From: CAZYVU01 sp964651435 | GTDB lineage: Bacteria > Desulfobacterota > Syntrophorhabdia > Syntrophorhabdales > CAYQXL01 | Assembly: GCA_964651435.1 (NCBI GenBank) | Contig: CAZYVU010000073.1 | Coordinates: 1 to 5,252, forward strand | Length of the DNA: 5,252 nucleotides | Direction: 5' to 3' | Shown here: in pieces, positions 1-5,252 of the stretch | Position numbering within the stretch: position 1 is the stretch's first letter | Layout: every line of letters starts with the position of its first letter | Program-made: the position numbers and the translations under genes | The notes under the pieces: generated by a model | Database searches by the model: none | Seen by the model: only the letters and a program-made list of their open reading frames with translations | What the model was told of the DNA's origin: nothing

Positions 1-38
1 GGATGAGCGCCGTGGGGGCCAATCCGAAGAATAAGTGA
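1..38 (+). CDS. possible C-terminal tail of an upstream gene (partial)
   Basis: Reading from base 3, the frame is open from the window edge to a TGA at 36-38 and encodes the tail MSAVGANPKNK. A second frame from base 2 is also open, up to a TAA at 32-34, so the true frame cannot be decided from so few codons. The first frame is slightly preferred because its residues look like an ordinary basic C-terminus and because a promoter for the next gene follows at once. No function can be assigned. The piece may equally be non-coding. Confidence 0.25.
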   Translation, partial: MSAVGANPKNK

Positions 39-68
39 GAGGGTAGGCCGGCCCTTGTTGATGGTCCT

Positions 69-96
69 TTGAAAAGAACTGATTATTTCGTACAAT
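69..96 (+). promoter_or_regulatory. predicted sigma70-type promoter of ilvD
   Basis: A -35 box TTGAAA at 69-74 (5 of 6 to TTGACA) and a -10 box TACAAT at 91-96 (5 of 6 to TATAAT) are separated by 16 bases. Transcription would start near 102-104 and leave an untranslated leader of about 50 bases before ilvD. The leader is too short for a T-box or a classic attenuator, and I see no run of Val, Leu or Ile codons, so there is no sign of the leader-peptide control seen in enteric ilv operons. This is prediction by eye only. Confidence 0.5.
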
Positions 97-140
97 ACTG
101 ACGATAACTTCAAAAACGATAGATGGCAGGTAAGCCGACT

Positions 141-147
141 AAGGAGG
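141..147 (+). promoter_or_regulatory. ribosome binding site of ilvD
   Basis: AAGGAGG lies 4 bases before the ATG at 152. This is a strong Shine-Dalgarno match at a slightly short spacing. It supports the ATG at 152 over the next in-frame ATG at 167. The family N-terminus, which usually begins MRSD, supports the same choice. Confidence 0.8.
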
Positions 148-151
148 AAAA

Positions 152-1813
152 ATGAGATCCGACAGGATGAAAAAGGGGTTGGAGAAAGCGCCCCACAGGA
201 GTCTGTTCCATGCTATGGGGTACCACCCGAAGGAGATGGCGAGACCGATCATCGGGATAGCCAATTCAGCCAACGATCTCATTCCGGGCCACATCGGGTT
301 GGACCGGCTGGTGCAGGCGGTGAAGGACGGCATACGGATGGCCGGCGGCACCCCCATGGAGTTCTCTACCATAGGGATCTGCGACGGTATCGCCATGAAT
401 CACGAAGGCATGAAGTACTCTCTGGGCTCGCGGGAGCTTATATGCGATTCCGTGGAGGTGATGTGTAAGGCCTACCCCTTTGACGGACTTGTTCTCGTTC
501 CCAACTGCGACAAGATTATCCCTGGCATGATGATGGCTGCAATGAGGCTTAACATTCCTTCTATTATGGTAAGCGGGGGTCCGATGCTGGCAGGCAGGTT
601 CCGTGGAAAACCGGTGAACCTGATCTCCGTATTCGAAGGTGTGGGCAGGGTTGCCGCCGGTACGATGACGGAAGAGGATCTTGGCGCGCTGGAGGAGTGC
701 GCATGCCCGGGCCAGGGATCATGCGCAGGCATGTTTACGGCCAACTCTATGAACTGTCTCTCCGAGGCGTTGGGAATAGGGTTGCCGGGAAACGGAACGA
801 TCCCCGCCGTCCACTCGGCACGAATACGCCTTGCCAAGGAGGCGGGGCATATGATTCTCCACTTGATAGAGAAGGATATCCGGCCGAGGGACATCATGAC
901 CCTTGACGCCTTCAAGAATGCTATAACCGTCGATATGGCCTTCGGCGGATCTTCGAACACGGCGCTTCACCTGCCAGCCGTTGCTCACGAGGGCGGCATC
1001 TCGCTGCCCCTGACCGTTTTTGACGAGATCTCGGAGAAGGTCCCGCACATCTGCAACATGAGTCCGGCCGGGCCTCATCATTTGGAGGATCTTTTTGAAG
1101 CCGGAGGCGTTTCGGCCATTATGAAAGAGCTGTCGAGAAAGCGGCTGATTCGCACAAAGTGCGTTACGGCGACGGGTCTCAAGGTTGCCGAAATCATCAA
1201 GAGGGCGTCGGTGTTAAACCCGGAGGTGATCCATCCGTTGGAAAGCCCATACCACGAGAAGGGAGGCCTGGCGGTCCTGACAGGAAGCCTGGCGCCGCAG
1301 GGGTCAATCGTGAAAAGGATCGGCGTTTCTCGAGAGGTATGGCATTTTGTAGGGAAGGCCCGCGTCTTTGAGGGCGAGGAGGAGGCCGGGGCGGCGATTC
1401 TCGAAGGCCGTATCGAGCCTGGAGATGCCGTGATCATTCGTTACGAAGGCCCGAAGGGCGGTCCGGGCATGAGGGAGATGCTGACGCCCACAAGTGTTCT
1501 GGCGGGCCGGGGGCTCGACACGTCATGTGCACTCATCACCGACGGCAGGTTCTCCGGGGGGACAAGGGGTTTGTGCATAGGGCACGTTTCTCCGGAGGCG
1601 GCCGAGGGTGGGCCTATTGGGCTTGTTTGCGACGGCGACAAGATCGAGATAGATTTAAACAAGAAGACCATCGAACTGCGCGTGGGTAAATCGGAGCTGG
1701 CCAGGAGGCAGAAGGCCTGGAAGCCGTTGGAGCCAAAGATCAAGGAGGGCTACATGGCCCGCTATGCCGAGCTGGTGACCTCGGCAAACACGGGGGCCGT
1801 CTTCAAGAGGTAG
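152..1813 (+). CDS. ilvD: dihydroxy-acid dehydratase IlvD
   Basis: This enzyme (EC 4.2.1.9) removes water from 2,3-dihydroxy-3-methylbutanoate and 2,3-dihydroxy-3-methylpentanoate to give the keto acids that precede valine/leucine and isoleucine. It is cytoplasmic and depends on an Fe-S cluster and Mg. The 553 residues are full length for the family and begin with the typical MRSDRMKKGLEKAPHRSL. Signature 1 is CDKIIPGMMMA (residues 119-129), with C119 a cluster ligand and D120 and K121 at the expected Mg site. D78 in ICDGIAM is the other expected metal-binding Asp. A third conserved block is CPGQGSC (185-191). Signature 2 is ALITDGRFSGGT (460-471), where S468 matches the catalytic serine of characterised homologues. 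The end, TSANTGAV, is also typical. At the first cluster-ligand position the protein has PGH (45-47), as in E. coli IlvD, rather than the PCH of plant-type [2Fe-2S] enzymes. The cysteine usually seen at position 188 (CPxCGSC) is Gln. No other ilv or leu gene lies in the window. It has its own promoter and RBS, and its end faces the convergent kinase gene 21 bases away. Catabolic sugar-acid dehydratases share this fold, but the close match to IlvD throughout makes that unlikely. Confidence 0.96.
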   Translation: MRSDRMKKGLEKAPHRSLFHAMGYHPKEMARPIIGIANSANDLIPGHIGLDRLVQAVKDGIRMAGGTPMEFSTIGICDGIAMNHEGMKYSLGSRELICDSVEVMCKAYPFDGLVLVPNCDKIIPGMMMAAMRLNIPSIMVSGGPMLAGRFRGKPVNLISVFEGVGRVAAGTMTEEDLGALEECACPGQGSCAGMFTANSMNCLSEALGIGLPGNGTIPAVHSARIRLAKEAGHMILHLIEKDIRPRDIMTLDAFKNAITVDMAFGGSSNTALHLPAVAHEGGISLPLTVFDEISEKVPHICNMSPAGPHHLEDLFEAGGVSAIMKELSRKRLIRTKCVTATGLKVAEIIKRASVLNPEVIHPLESPYHEKGGLAVLTGSLAPQGSIVKRIGVSREVWHFVGKARVFEGEEEAGAAILEGRIEPGDAVIIRYEGPKGGPGMREMLTPTSVLAGRGLDTSCALITDGRFSGGTRGLCIGHVSPEAAEGGPIGLVCDGDKIEIDLNKKTIELRVGKSELARRQKAWKPLEPKIKEGYMARYAELVTSANTGAVFKR

Positions 1814-1834
1814 GGCGATTGGCGAAAACGGTGG

Positions 1835-2407
1835 TCAGAAAGTTGCGGGGCCGAGGAAGAGGGTAGCCTGAAGAAAGAGGGCTGTTACGACGGGAACGGA
1901 GAGGTTGTCGTCGATAATTGGGGGCGTAAGCAGCTCCGTGAGGGAGGCCACACAGGCTCCCGCTATGCGGGCCGGCACCGAGAAGGGAAAGAACAGCAGA
2001 ATTATCAAGGCTGTGCAGAAAAATGCCAATGTTCCTGCAAGGGACTTGCCGGCCGGCCGGCGTCTGCCGAACCGTCGGCCCACGATCGATGCGGCGGGGT
2101 CGGCAATGCTCAGTATGAGGAGCGACGCTATTGCGGCGTCGCGATTGAAGAGCACCACGACGACGGAGGCCGCAAGAAGGTAAAAGAAGCTCCCCGAAGG
2201 CTTTCTTGACTCCTTCGGTTTTAGGTAGGCCTTGACGGCCGCTGCCTTGACGAAACCTTTTAGGCGAAGTAGTTCTGCAATTCCCGAGAGGAAAAGCAGG
2301 ACCAAGGAGGTGGCGAGGGCGAAGGTCCGGCCGGCGAAGAGGTACGTCGCAGGTATGATGATGCCTGAGAAGTGAAAGGCGTTTCTAAAGAGAGCGCTCT
2401 TGAGCAT
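1835..2407 (-). CDS. SEC59/DGK1/VTE5-family membrane lipid (diacylglycerol/polyprenol/phytol) kinase
   Basis: This 190-residue integral membrane protein belongs to the family of dolichol kinase (SEC59), yeast CTP-dependent diacylglycerol kinase (DGK1) and phytol kinase (VTE5). It probably phosphorylates a lipid alcohol at the inner membrane, but the substrate cannot be read from sequence. Visible family blocks are an N-terminal FHFSG (11-15), a basic loop KPKESRKPSGSF (63-74), ADPAASIVGRRFG (102-114) followed by KSLAGT (121-126), and a late TELL with IIDDNLSVPVV (157-174). About six or seven hydrophobic segments are visible, roughly at 13-29, 30-47, 74-88, 90-109, 125-142, 146-160 and 171-187. 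The length fits short bacterial members. The motif before the fourth loop reads ADP where GDP is common, and A124 sits where many members have Glu (KSLEGS); VTE5-like proteins also vary there. No good Shine-Dalgarno precedes the ATG, and the frame stays open upstream, so the start is less certain than the family call. The gene converges on ilvD and diverges from the DUF362 gene, so it is probably transcribed alone. Confidence 0.82.
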   Translation of the reverse strand: MLKSALFRNAFHFSGIIIPATYLFAGRTFALATSLVLLFLSGIAELLRLKGFVKAAAVKAYLKPKESRKPSGSFFYLLAASVVVVLFNRDAAIASLLILSIADPAASIVGRRFGRRRPAGKSLAGTLAFFCTALIILLFFPFSVPARIAGACVASLTELLTPPIIDDNLSVPVVTALFLQATLFLGPATF

Positions 2408-2503
2408 AATCTGAGGTGTCGACAGTGTAACAGTTTTTTTCGGGTCTGGGGATAAATTCCGAGAGTGACCTTGGGCGTTGTTGAGGAGGAGGGCAGGAGA
2501 GAT
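2408..2503. other. divergent intergenic region between kinase and DUF362 genes
   Basis: This gap of about 96 bases must hold the start signals of both flanking genes. I could not find a convincing promoter pair for either direction. TCGACA at 2419-2424 resembles a -35 box, but no -10 box lies at a proper distance. A run of seven T at 2434-2440 has no stem before it, so it is not a terminator. The purine-rich end of the gap holds the ribosome binding site of the plus-strand gene. Confidence 0.5.
2484..2500 (+). promoter_or_regulatory. purine-rich ribosome binding site that sets the DUF362 start at 2504
   Basis: The stretch contains GGAGG at 2485-2489 and again at 2488-2492 (11 bases before the ATG at 2504), and AGGAGA at 2495-2500 (3 bases before it). 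An in-frame GTG at 2465 would make the protein 13 residues longer. That GTG has only a weak GGGGA far upstream, and its extra residues (VEEEGRR) simply read through the ribosome binding site. The ATG at 2504 is therefore the better start. Confidence 0.7.
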
Positions 2504-4267
2504 ATGGCATCGTCGACGAAGCTGTACAAAGGAAGGCTGACGAAGGCCTTTCGGATGGCATTAAATGACTACTATGGAGGCCTTCATGGCGGCCTTGCCT
2601 ACGTTGACAAGAAATGGCAGCAATGGAAGGCCGATGGTGGATTAGTCAGGTACGTGGCAGAGAAGGCTGGTCGGGTGGTAGGGTGGATGGTCTACGACGA
2701 AGAGAGGAGCACGATTGTCGAAATATTGGGGGCACGGCCCTGTAATGACGACGGAACGGGTCTTGGCCAGATGATCGATGCTCTTATTGCGACTGAAAGC
2801 CTCATAGGCGTCGAAATCCTGGGACAAGATCGTAAGAAATACGATTGGCTCGTTGAATACGGGTTTCGACCAGGGCAGCTTCTGGCCAGAGGAGAGTTTC
2901 ACATTCAGAGAATGGAGCTAAGCACCTCTGTCCTTTTGGAAAAGGTCGGCAAGGCAAGGCCGGGCCGGCCCTACCGGAAAAAGGAGCGCGTCGTCATCGA
3001 AAAGGTCGGGGATGCCACTTGCTACGACCTGATACGGACGGCCGTGGAGAATATCATAGACAAGCTCGGAGGCCTCAAGAGATTTGTCAAGCCTGGTCAA
3101 ACGGTGGCTATTAAACCCAACATTGTCAGTGATCATGGACTCAAAGACGGGGTCGTTACGGGAGGGGTCGTCACAGACATAAGGGTTGTCAGGGCGCTCG
3201 TGGAGATTCTGATGCCGGTGGCGGATAAGATTGTCATCGCTGAGGGGTCCTCCATAAACCGAAGCGAAACGTCAAAAATGTTTGCCCATTACGGGTATGA
3301 TGAAATCGTCGCAATAAACCCGTCAAAAATAAGCCTTGTTGACCTCAACGGGGACGATCTCGTGGAAAAGAAGGTTCCACGCCAAAAGAGGATGGTATCC
3401 AGGAAGGTTCCGCTTACGCTTGAAAGGGCCGATGTCATCGTCAATGTTCCTGTAATGAAGATTCATTTTGCCGCCGTGTCCTCGCTGAGCATCAAGAATC
3501 TGCAGGGTGCCATGCCGCCGCTGGAAAAATACATGACCCATTTTTTCGGACTCTGGCAAAACCTCGTGAATATCCATCACGTGGTCAAGCCCAAGCTAAT
3601 CATTGTCGACGGCTTGACGGGCCTTGAGGACTTTGGTCCCATATCGGGTACTCCAAAGCCGATGAACGTTCTTATAGGCGGGACAAACCACGTGGCCGTC
3701 GATGCCACCGCCATGCGGGTTATGGGTATCGATCCCCTATCGTCGCCGCCCGTCCGGCTGGCCTACATGCAGGGGTTTGGTCCTGTGGAAGAGGGCAAGA
3801 TAGACGTTGTGGGTCTAAAGATTAAAGATGTAGCACGGCCGTTTAGGCAGCCTTTCATCGACATCGGTGGGGGTGACCATTTGCATGTTCATTCGGGCGA
3901 CGCCTGTTCGGGATGCACGGGCTATCTCCATTTTGTCCTCAGTAAGTTAAGAAGAGATGATCCCGCAAATCACGGAGTGGCACTCATCGATAGGCCTTTT
4001 GGCCGGGAAGCAAACATTTTCCTGGGGCCCCGGACCACCGCAAAAATCGACCCCCAGGCGCAGAACATATTCATGGGACTTTGTCAGCAACACAACGCGT
4101 CCTTGGGTGTTCATCTGCCCGGCTGCCCCCCGCATGCGGAGGTCATCATGAACGGCGTCTTCAGCCTCTATCCGGACGTCGAACGGCCAAAGTACGCCAA
4201 CAAGAGCGAAGAGGCAAAATTAGGGGAGATGCTCGATGAGGTTCTTTCCAGGTTAAAGAATAGCTAA
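2504..4267 (+). CDS. GNAT-like domain fused to DUF362 protein with C-terminal cysteine motif
   Basis: This 587-residue protein, counted from the ATG at 2504, has three parts. Residues about 1-140 resemble a GNAT acyltransferase: VAEKAGRVVGWMVYD (51-65), TIVEILGA (70-77), a loose acyl-CoA loop DGTGLGQ (83-89) and a late WLVEYGFRPG (115-124). The usual Arg/Gln that opens the acetyl-CoA loop is not evident, so catalytic activity is doubtful. Residues about 160-430 are a DUF362 core: AIKPNIVSD (202-210), IVIAEGSS (243-250), ADVIVNVPVMKIH (309-321), SIKNLQGAMP (329-338), IIVDGLTGLEDFGP (366-379) and HVAVDATAMRVMG (396-408). Residues about 455-560 carry C468 and C471 (CSGC), C527 and C541 (PGCPPH, 539-544), which look like metal or Fe-S ligands. 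The 8-Cys ferredoxin insert found in many DUF362 proteins is absent. No signal peptide or membrane segment is visible, so it is probably cytoplasmic. The cellular role is unknown, and the neighbours do not reveal it. The domain calls come from remembered motifs. The DUF362 assignment is firm and the GNAT assignment moderately so. Confidence 0.85.
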   Translation: MASSTKLYKGRLTKAFRMALNDYYGGLHGGLAYVDKKWQQWKADGGLVRYVAEKAGRVVGWMVYDEERSTIVEILGARPCNDDGTGLGQMIDALIATESLIGVEILGQDRKKYDWLVEYGFRPGQLLARGEFHIQRMELSTSVLLEKVGKARPGRPYRKKERVVIEKVGDATCYDLIRTAVENIIDKLGGLKRFVKPGQTVAIKPNIVSDHGLKDGVVTGGVVTDIRVVRALVEILMPVADKIVIAEGSSINRSETSKMFAHYGYDEIVAINPSKISLVDLNGDDLVEKKVPRQKRMVSRKVPLTLERADVIVNVPVMKIHFAAVSSLSIKNLQGAMPPLEKYMTHFFGLWQNLVNIHHVVKPKLIIVDGLTGLEDFGPISGTPKPMNVLIGGTNHVAVDATAMRVMGIDPLSSPPVRLAYMQGFGPVEEGKIDVVGLKIKDVARPFRQPFIDIGGGDHLHVHSGDACSGCTGYLHFVLSKLRRDDPANHGVALIDRPFGREANIFLGPRTTAKIDPQAQNIFMGLCQQHNASLGVHLPGCPPHAEVIMNGVFSLYPDVERPKYANKSEEAKLGEMLDEVLSRLKNS

Positions 4268-4278
4268 AAGGCGCAAAG

Positions 4279-4307
4279 TTGCCAATCCCGCTATCCTGTA
4301 TTAGAAT
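4279..4307 (+). promoter_or_regulatory. predicted sigma70-type promoter of the M48 protease gene
   Basis: A -35 box TTGCCA at 4279-4284 (5 of 6) and a -10 box TAGAAT at 4302-4307 (5 of 6) are spaced by the optimal 17 bases. The start would fall near 4313-4315 and give a leader of about 98 bases. This suggests the protease can be transcribed separately from the DUF362 gene just upstream. The prediction is by eye. Confidence 0.5.
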
Positions 4308-4399
4308 TCGTTTTCAGGAATTGGTGGTGCGGCAGTTGGGGCTAAGGTCGTCGTCAATGACCTCTTGAGGCTTCTCATGATCGATCTAAGCTAAGGGAT

Positions 4400-4405
4400 G
4401 GAGGG
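4400..4405 (+). promoter_or_regulatory. ribosome binding site of the M48 protease gene
   Basis: GGAGGG lies 6 bases before the ATG at 4412. The spacing is close to ideal and confirms that start, as does the lipoprotein signal peptide that begins there. Confidence 0.75.
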
Positions 4406-4411
4406 ACGTAC

Positions 4412-5248
4412 ATGAAAAGTGTCGGGATAACACATTGTATGGCAAGGGCAGCAGTGGGGATCGTCTTGGTTGCCTTTTTCTTTTTCCTGCCGGGGTGCGA
4501 AACGGTGCCCGTAACGGGACGGTCACAGTTAAGCCTTATATCCGATTCCGAACTAAACAAGATGAGCCTTACCAGCTACAGGGATTTCATGTCCAAGCAC
4601 AAGGTTTCGGGCAATGTGGCCCAGACCCAACAGGTGAAGAGGGTGGGTCAGAGAATCCAGGCAGCAGTGGGCGAATACTTTGCTCAGCAGGGGATGGCGG
4701 AGCGTCTCAATGGGTACAGATGGGAGTTCAACCTCGTCGAGGATAAGGAAGCCAATGCATGGTGCATGCCCGGCGGGAAGGTGGTTGTATACACGGGAAT
4801 TCTTCCCATTACAAAAGATGAAAATGGTTTGGCGGTGGTAATGGGTCATGAGATAGCTCACGCCGTTGCAAATCATGGCAACGAGCGGATGAGCCAGGGG
4901 CTTCTTGTACAGTTTGGAGGTGTGGCCCTTTCGACAGCCTTGGCCCAGCAGCCCGCAGCAACACAGAATCTCTTCCTGGCCGCCTTCGGCGCTGGATCGC
5001 AGGTGGGTGTGTTGCTCCCGTACAGCAGGCTGCAGGAATCGGAGGCGGATCGGCTGGGGTTGATCTTTATGGCTATGGCCGGCTATGACCCTAACGGCGC
5101 AGTTGCATTCTGGCAACGAATGAGGCAATCCCAGAAGGGGTCGGCACCGCCGGAGCTTTTGAGCAGCCACCCCGCCGACGATACTCGGATCGAGAATATA
5201 AAGACCTATTTACCGGAGGCCATGGGATATTACAGGACAAGAAGATAA
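4412..5248 (+). CDS. M48 family zinc metalloprotease, predicted outer-membrane lipoprotein
   Basis: This 278-residue protease probably degrades misfolded or damaged envelope proteins in the periplasm, like E. coli LoiP, YcaL or BepA. It begins with a lipoprotein signal peptide: basic and polar residues 1-12, a hydrophobic stretch 13-26 and the lipobox LPGC with C29 as the lipidated residue. Proline at -2 is less usual but tolerated. Residue +2 is Glu rather than Asp, so the Lol rule predicts the outer membrane. The mature start TVPVTGRSQLSLI is typical of bacterial M48 lipoproteins. Zinc ligands are H146 and H150 in HEIAH, with catalytic E147, and E209 in ESEAD (209-213). A conserved SSHPADDTRI (251-260) includes H253, which corresponds to the region of the regulatory His switch described in BepA. 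The chain ends soon after, at about residue 278, without the TPR repeats of BepA, so it is a single-domain member nearer LoiP/YcaL in layout. It has its own predicted promoter and RBS 144 bases downstream of the DUF362 gene. All catalytic residues are present. Confidence 0.93.
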   Translation: MKSVGITHCMARAAVGIVLVAFFFFLPGCETVPVTGRSQLSLISDSELNKMSLTSYRDFMSKHKVSGNVAQTQQVKRVGQRIQAAVGEYFAQQGMAERLNGYRWEFNLVEDKEANAWCMPGGKVVVYTGILPITKDENGLAVVMGHEIAHAVANHGNERMSQGLLVQFGGVALSTALAQQPAATQNLFLAAFGAGSQVGVLLPYSRLQESEADRLGLIFMAMAGYDPNGAVAFWQRMRQSQKGSAPPELLSSHPADDTRIENIKTYLPEAMGYYRTRR

Positions 5249-5252
5249 ATGT

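Larger units (their letters stand above)
4268..4411. other. intergenic region upstream of the M48 protease gene
   Basis: This 144-base gap holds a sigma70-like promoter near its start and a ribosome binding site at its end. A small inverted repeat, AATTC at 4305-4309 and GAATT at 4318-4322, flanks the predicted transcription start and could be an operator or chance. A short CCTC/GAGG hairpin with a 2-base loop sits at 4361-4370. Neither is followed by a T tract, so no terminator for the DUF362 gene is evident. I see no believable small ORF here. Confidence 0.5.

Noticed and set aside
39..56. GGCCGGCC palindrome with flanking AGGG/CCCT as a terminator of the upstream gene
   Set aside because: The arms do not pair into one continuous stem, and no T tract follows, so it cannot be called an intrinsic terminator with confidence.
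472..960. 162-codon open frame on the minus strand inside ilvD, with further ones at 719-1081, 1078-1437 and 1441-1743
   Set aside because: They lie antisense to a strongly supported, full-length ilvD, show no recognisable family motif and have no ribosome binding site noted. They follow from the base composition of the coding strand.
2434..2458. T run and GATAAA as a terminator or promoter in the divergent gap
   Set aside because: No stem precedes the T run, and no -35 box lies at a proper distance from GATAAA.
2465..2503. GTG start at 2465 for the DUF362 protein
   Set aside because: It would add 13 residues encoded largely by the ribosome binding site itself. The ATG at 2504 has much better Shine-Dalgarno support.
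4377..4394. five-codon ORF (ATG to TAA) just before the M48 gene
   Set aside because: It is too short, has no ribosome binding site, and its codons show no regulatory meaning.
4553..5170. 205-codon open frame on the minus strand inside the M48 protease gene
   Set aside because: The plus strand here encodes a complete M48 protease with all zinc ligands. The antisense product is rich in His, Leu, Cys and Arg with no family resemblance, so it is a shadow frame.
5249..5252. ATG directly after the M48 stop as the start of a next gene
   Set aside because: Only four bases remain in the window and the preceding bases show no clear Shine-Dalgarno, so it cannot be supported.

Overview
The window looks like chromosomal DNA from a moderately GC-rich, Gram-negative, probably anaerobic bacterium. 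The protein styles (an IlvD with a PGH-type N-terminus, a DUF362 protein, an M48 lipoprotein with a TVPVTGRSQL start) suggest a delta-proteobacterial / Desulfobacterota relative. That placement rests on remembered family resemblance, not on a search.

Layout: bases 1-38 may hold the last codons of an upstream plus-strand gene. Bases 39-151 carry a good sigma70-type promoter and a ribosome binding site for ilvD (152-1813, plus), which encodes dihydroxy-acid dehydratase of valine/leucine/isoleucine synthesis. Converging on it, with a 21-base gap, is a minus-strand membrane protein (1835-2407) of the SEC59/DGK1/VTE5 lipid-alcohol kinase family. A divergent gap of about 96 bases follows, then a 587-residue plus-strand protein (start best placed at 2504, end 4267). 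It joins an N-terminal GNAT-like domain, a DUF362 core and a C-terminal segment with four cysteines. A 144-base gap with a second sigma70-like promoter leads to an M48 zinc metalloprotease lipoprotein (4412-5248, plus), which ends 4 bases before the window edge.

The four genes do not form one obvious operon. ilvD and the kinase converge, the kinase and the DUF362 gene diverge, and the protease appears to have its own promoter. No shared pathway can be read from the order: the set combines amino-acid synthesis, lipid phosphorylation, an uncharacterised and possibly Fe-S-binding protein, and envelope protein quality control. No RNA genes, mobile elements, CRISPR arrays or substantial repeats were seen.

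The most interesting item is the DUF362 fusion protein. Its C-terminal cysteines (CSGC, a lone Cys, then PGCPP) recall the proximal Fe-S cluster signature of NiFe-hydrogenase small subunits and NuoB. The other three genes look like ordinary family members, with a few residue-level oddities noted under findings.
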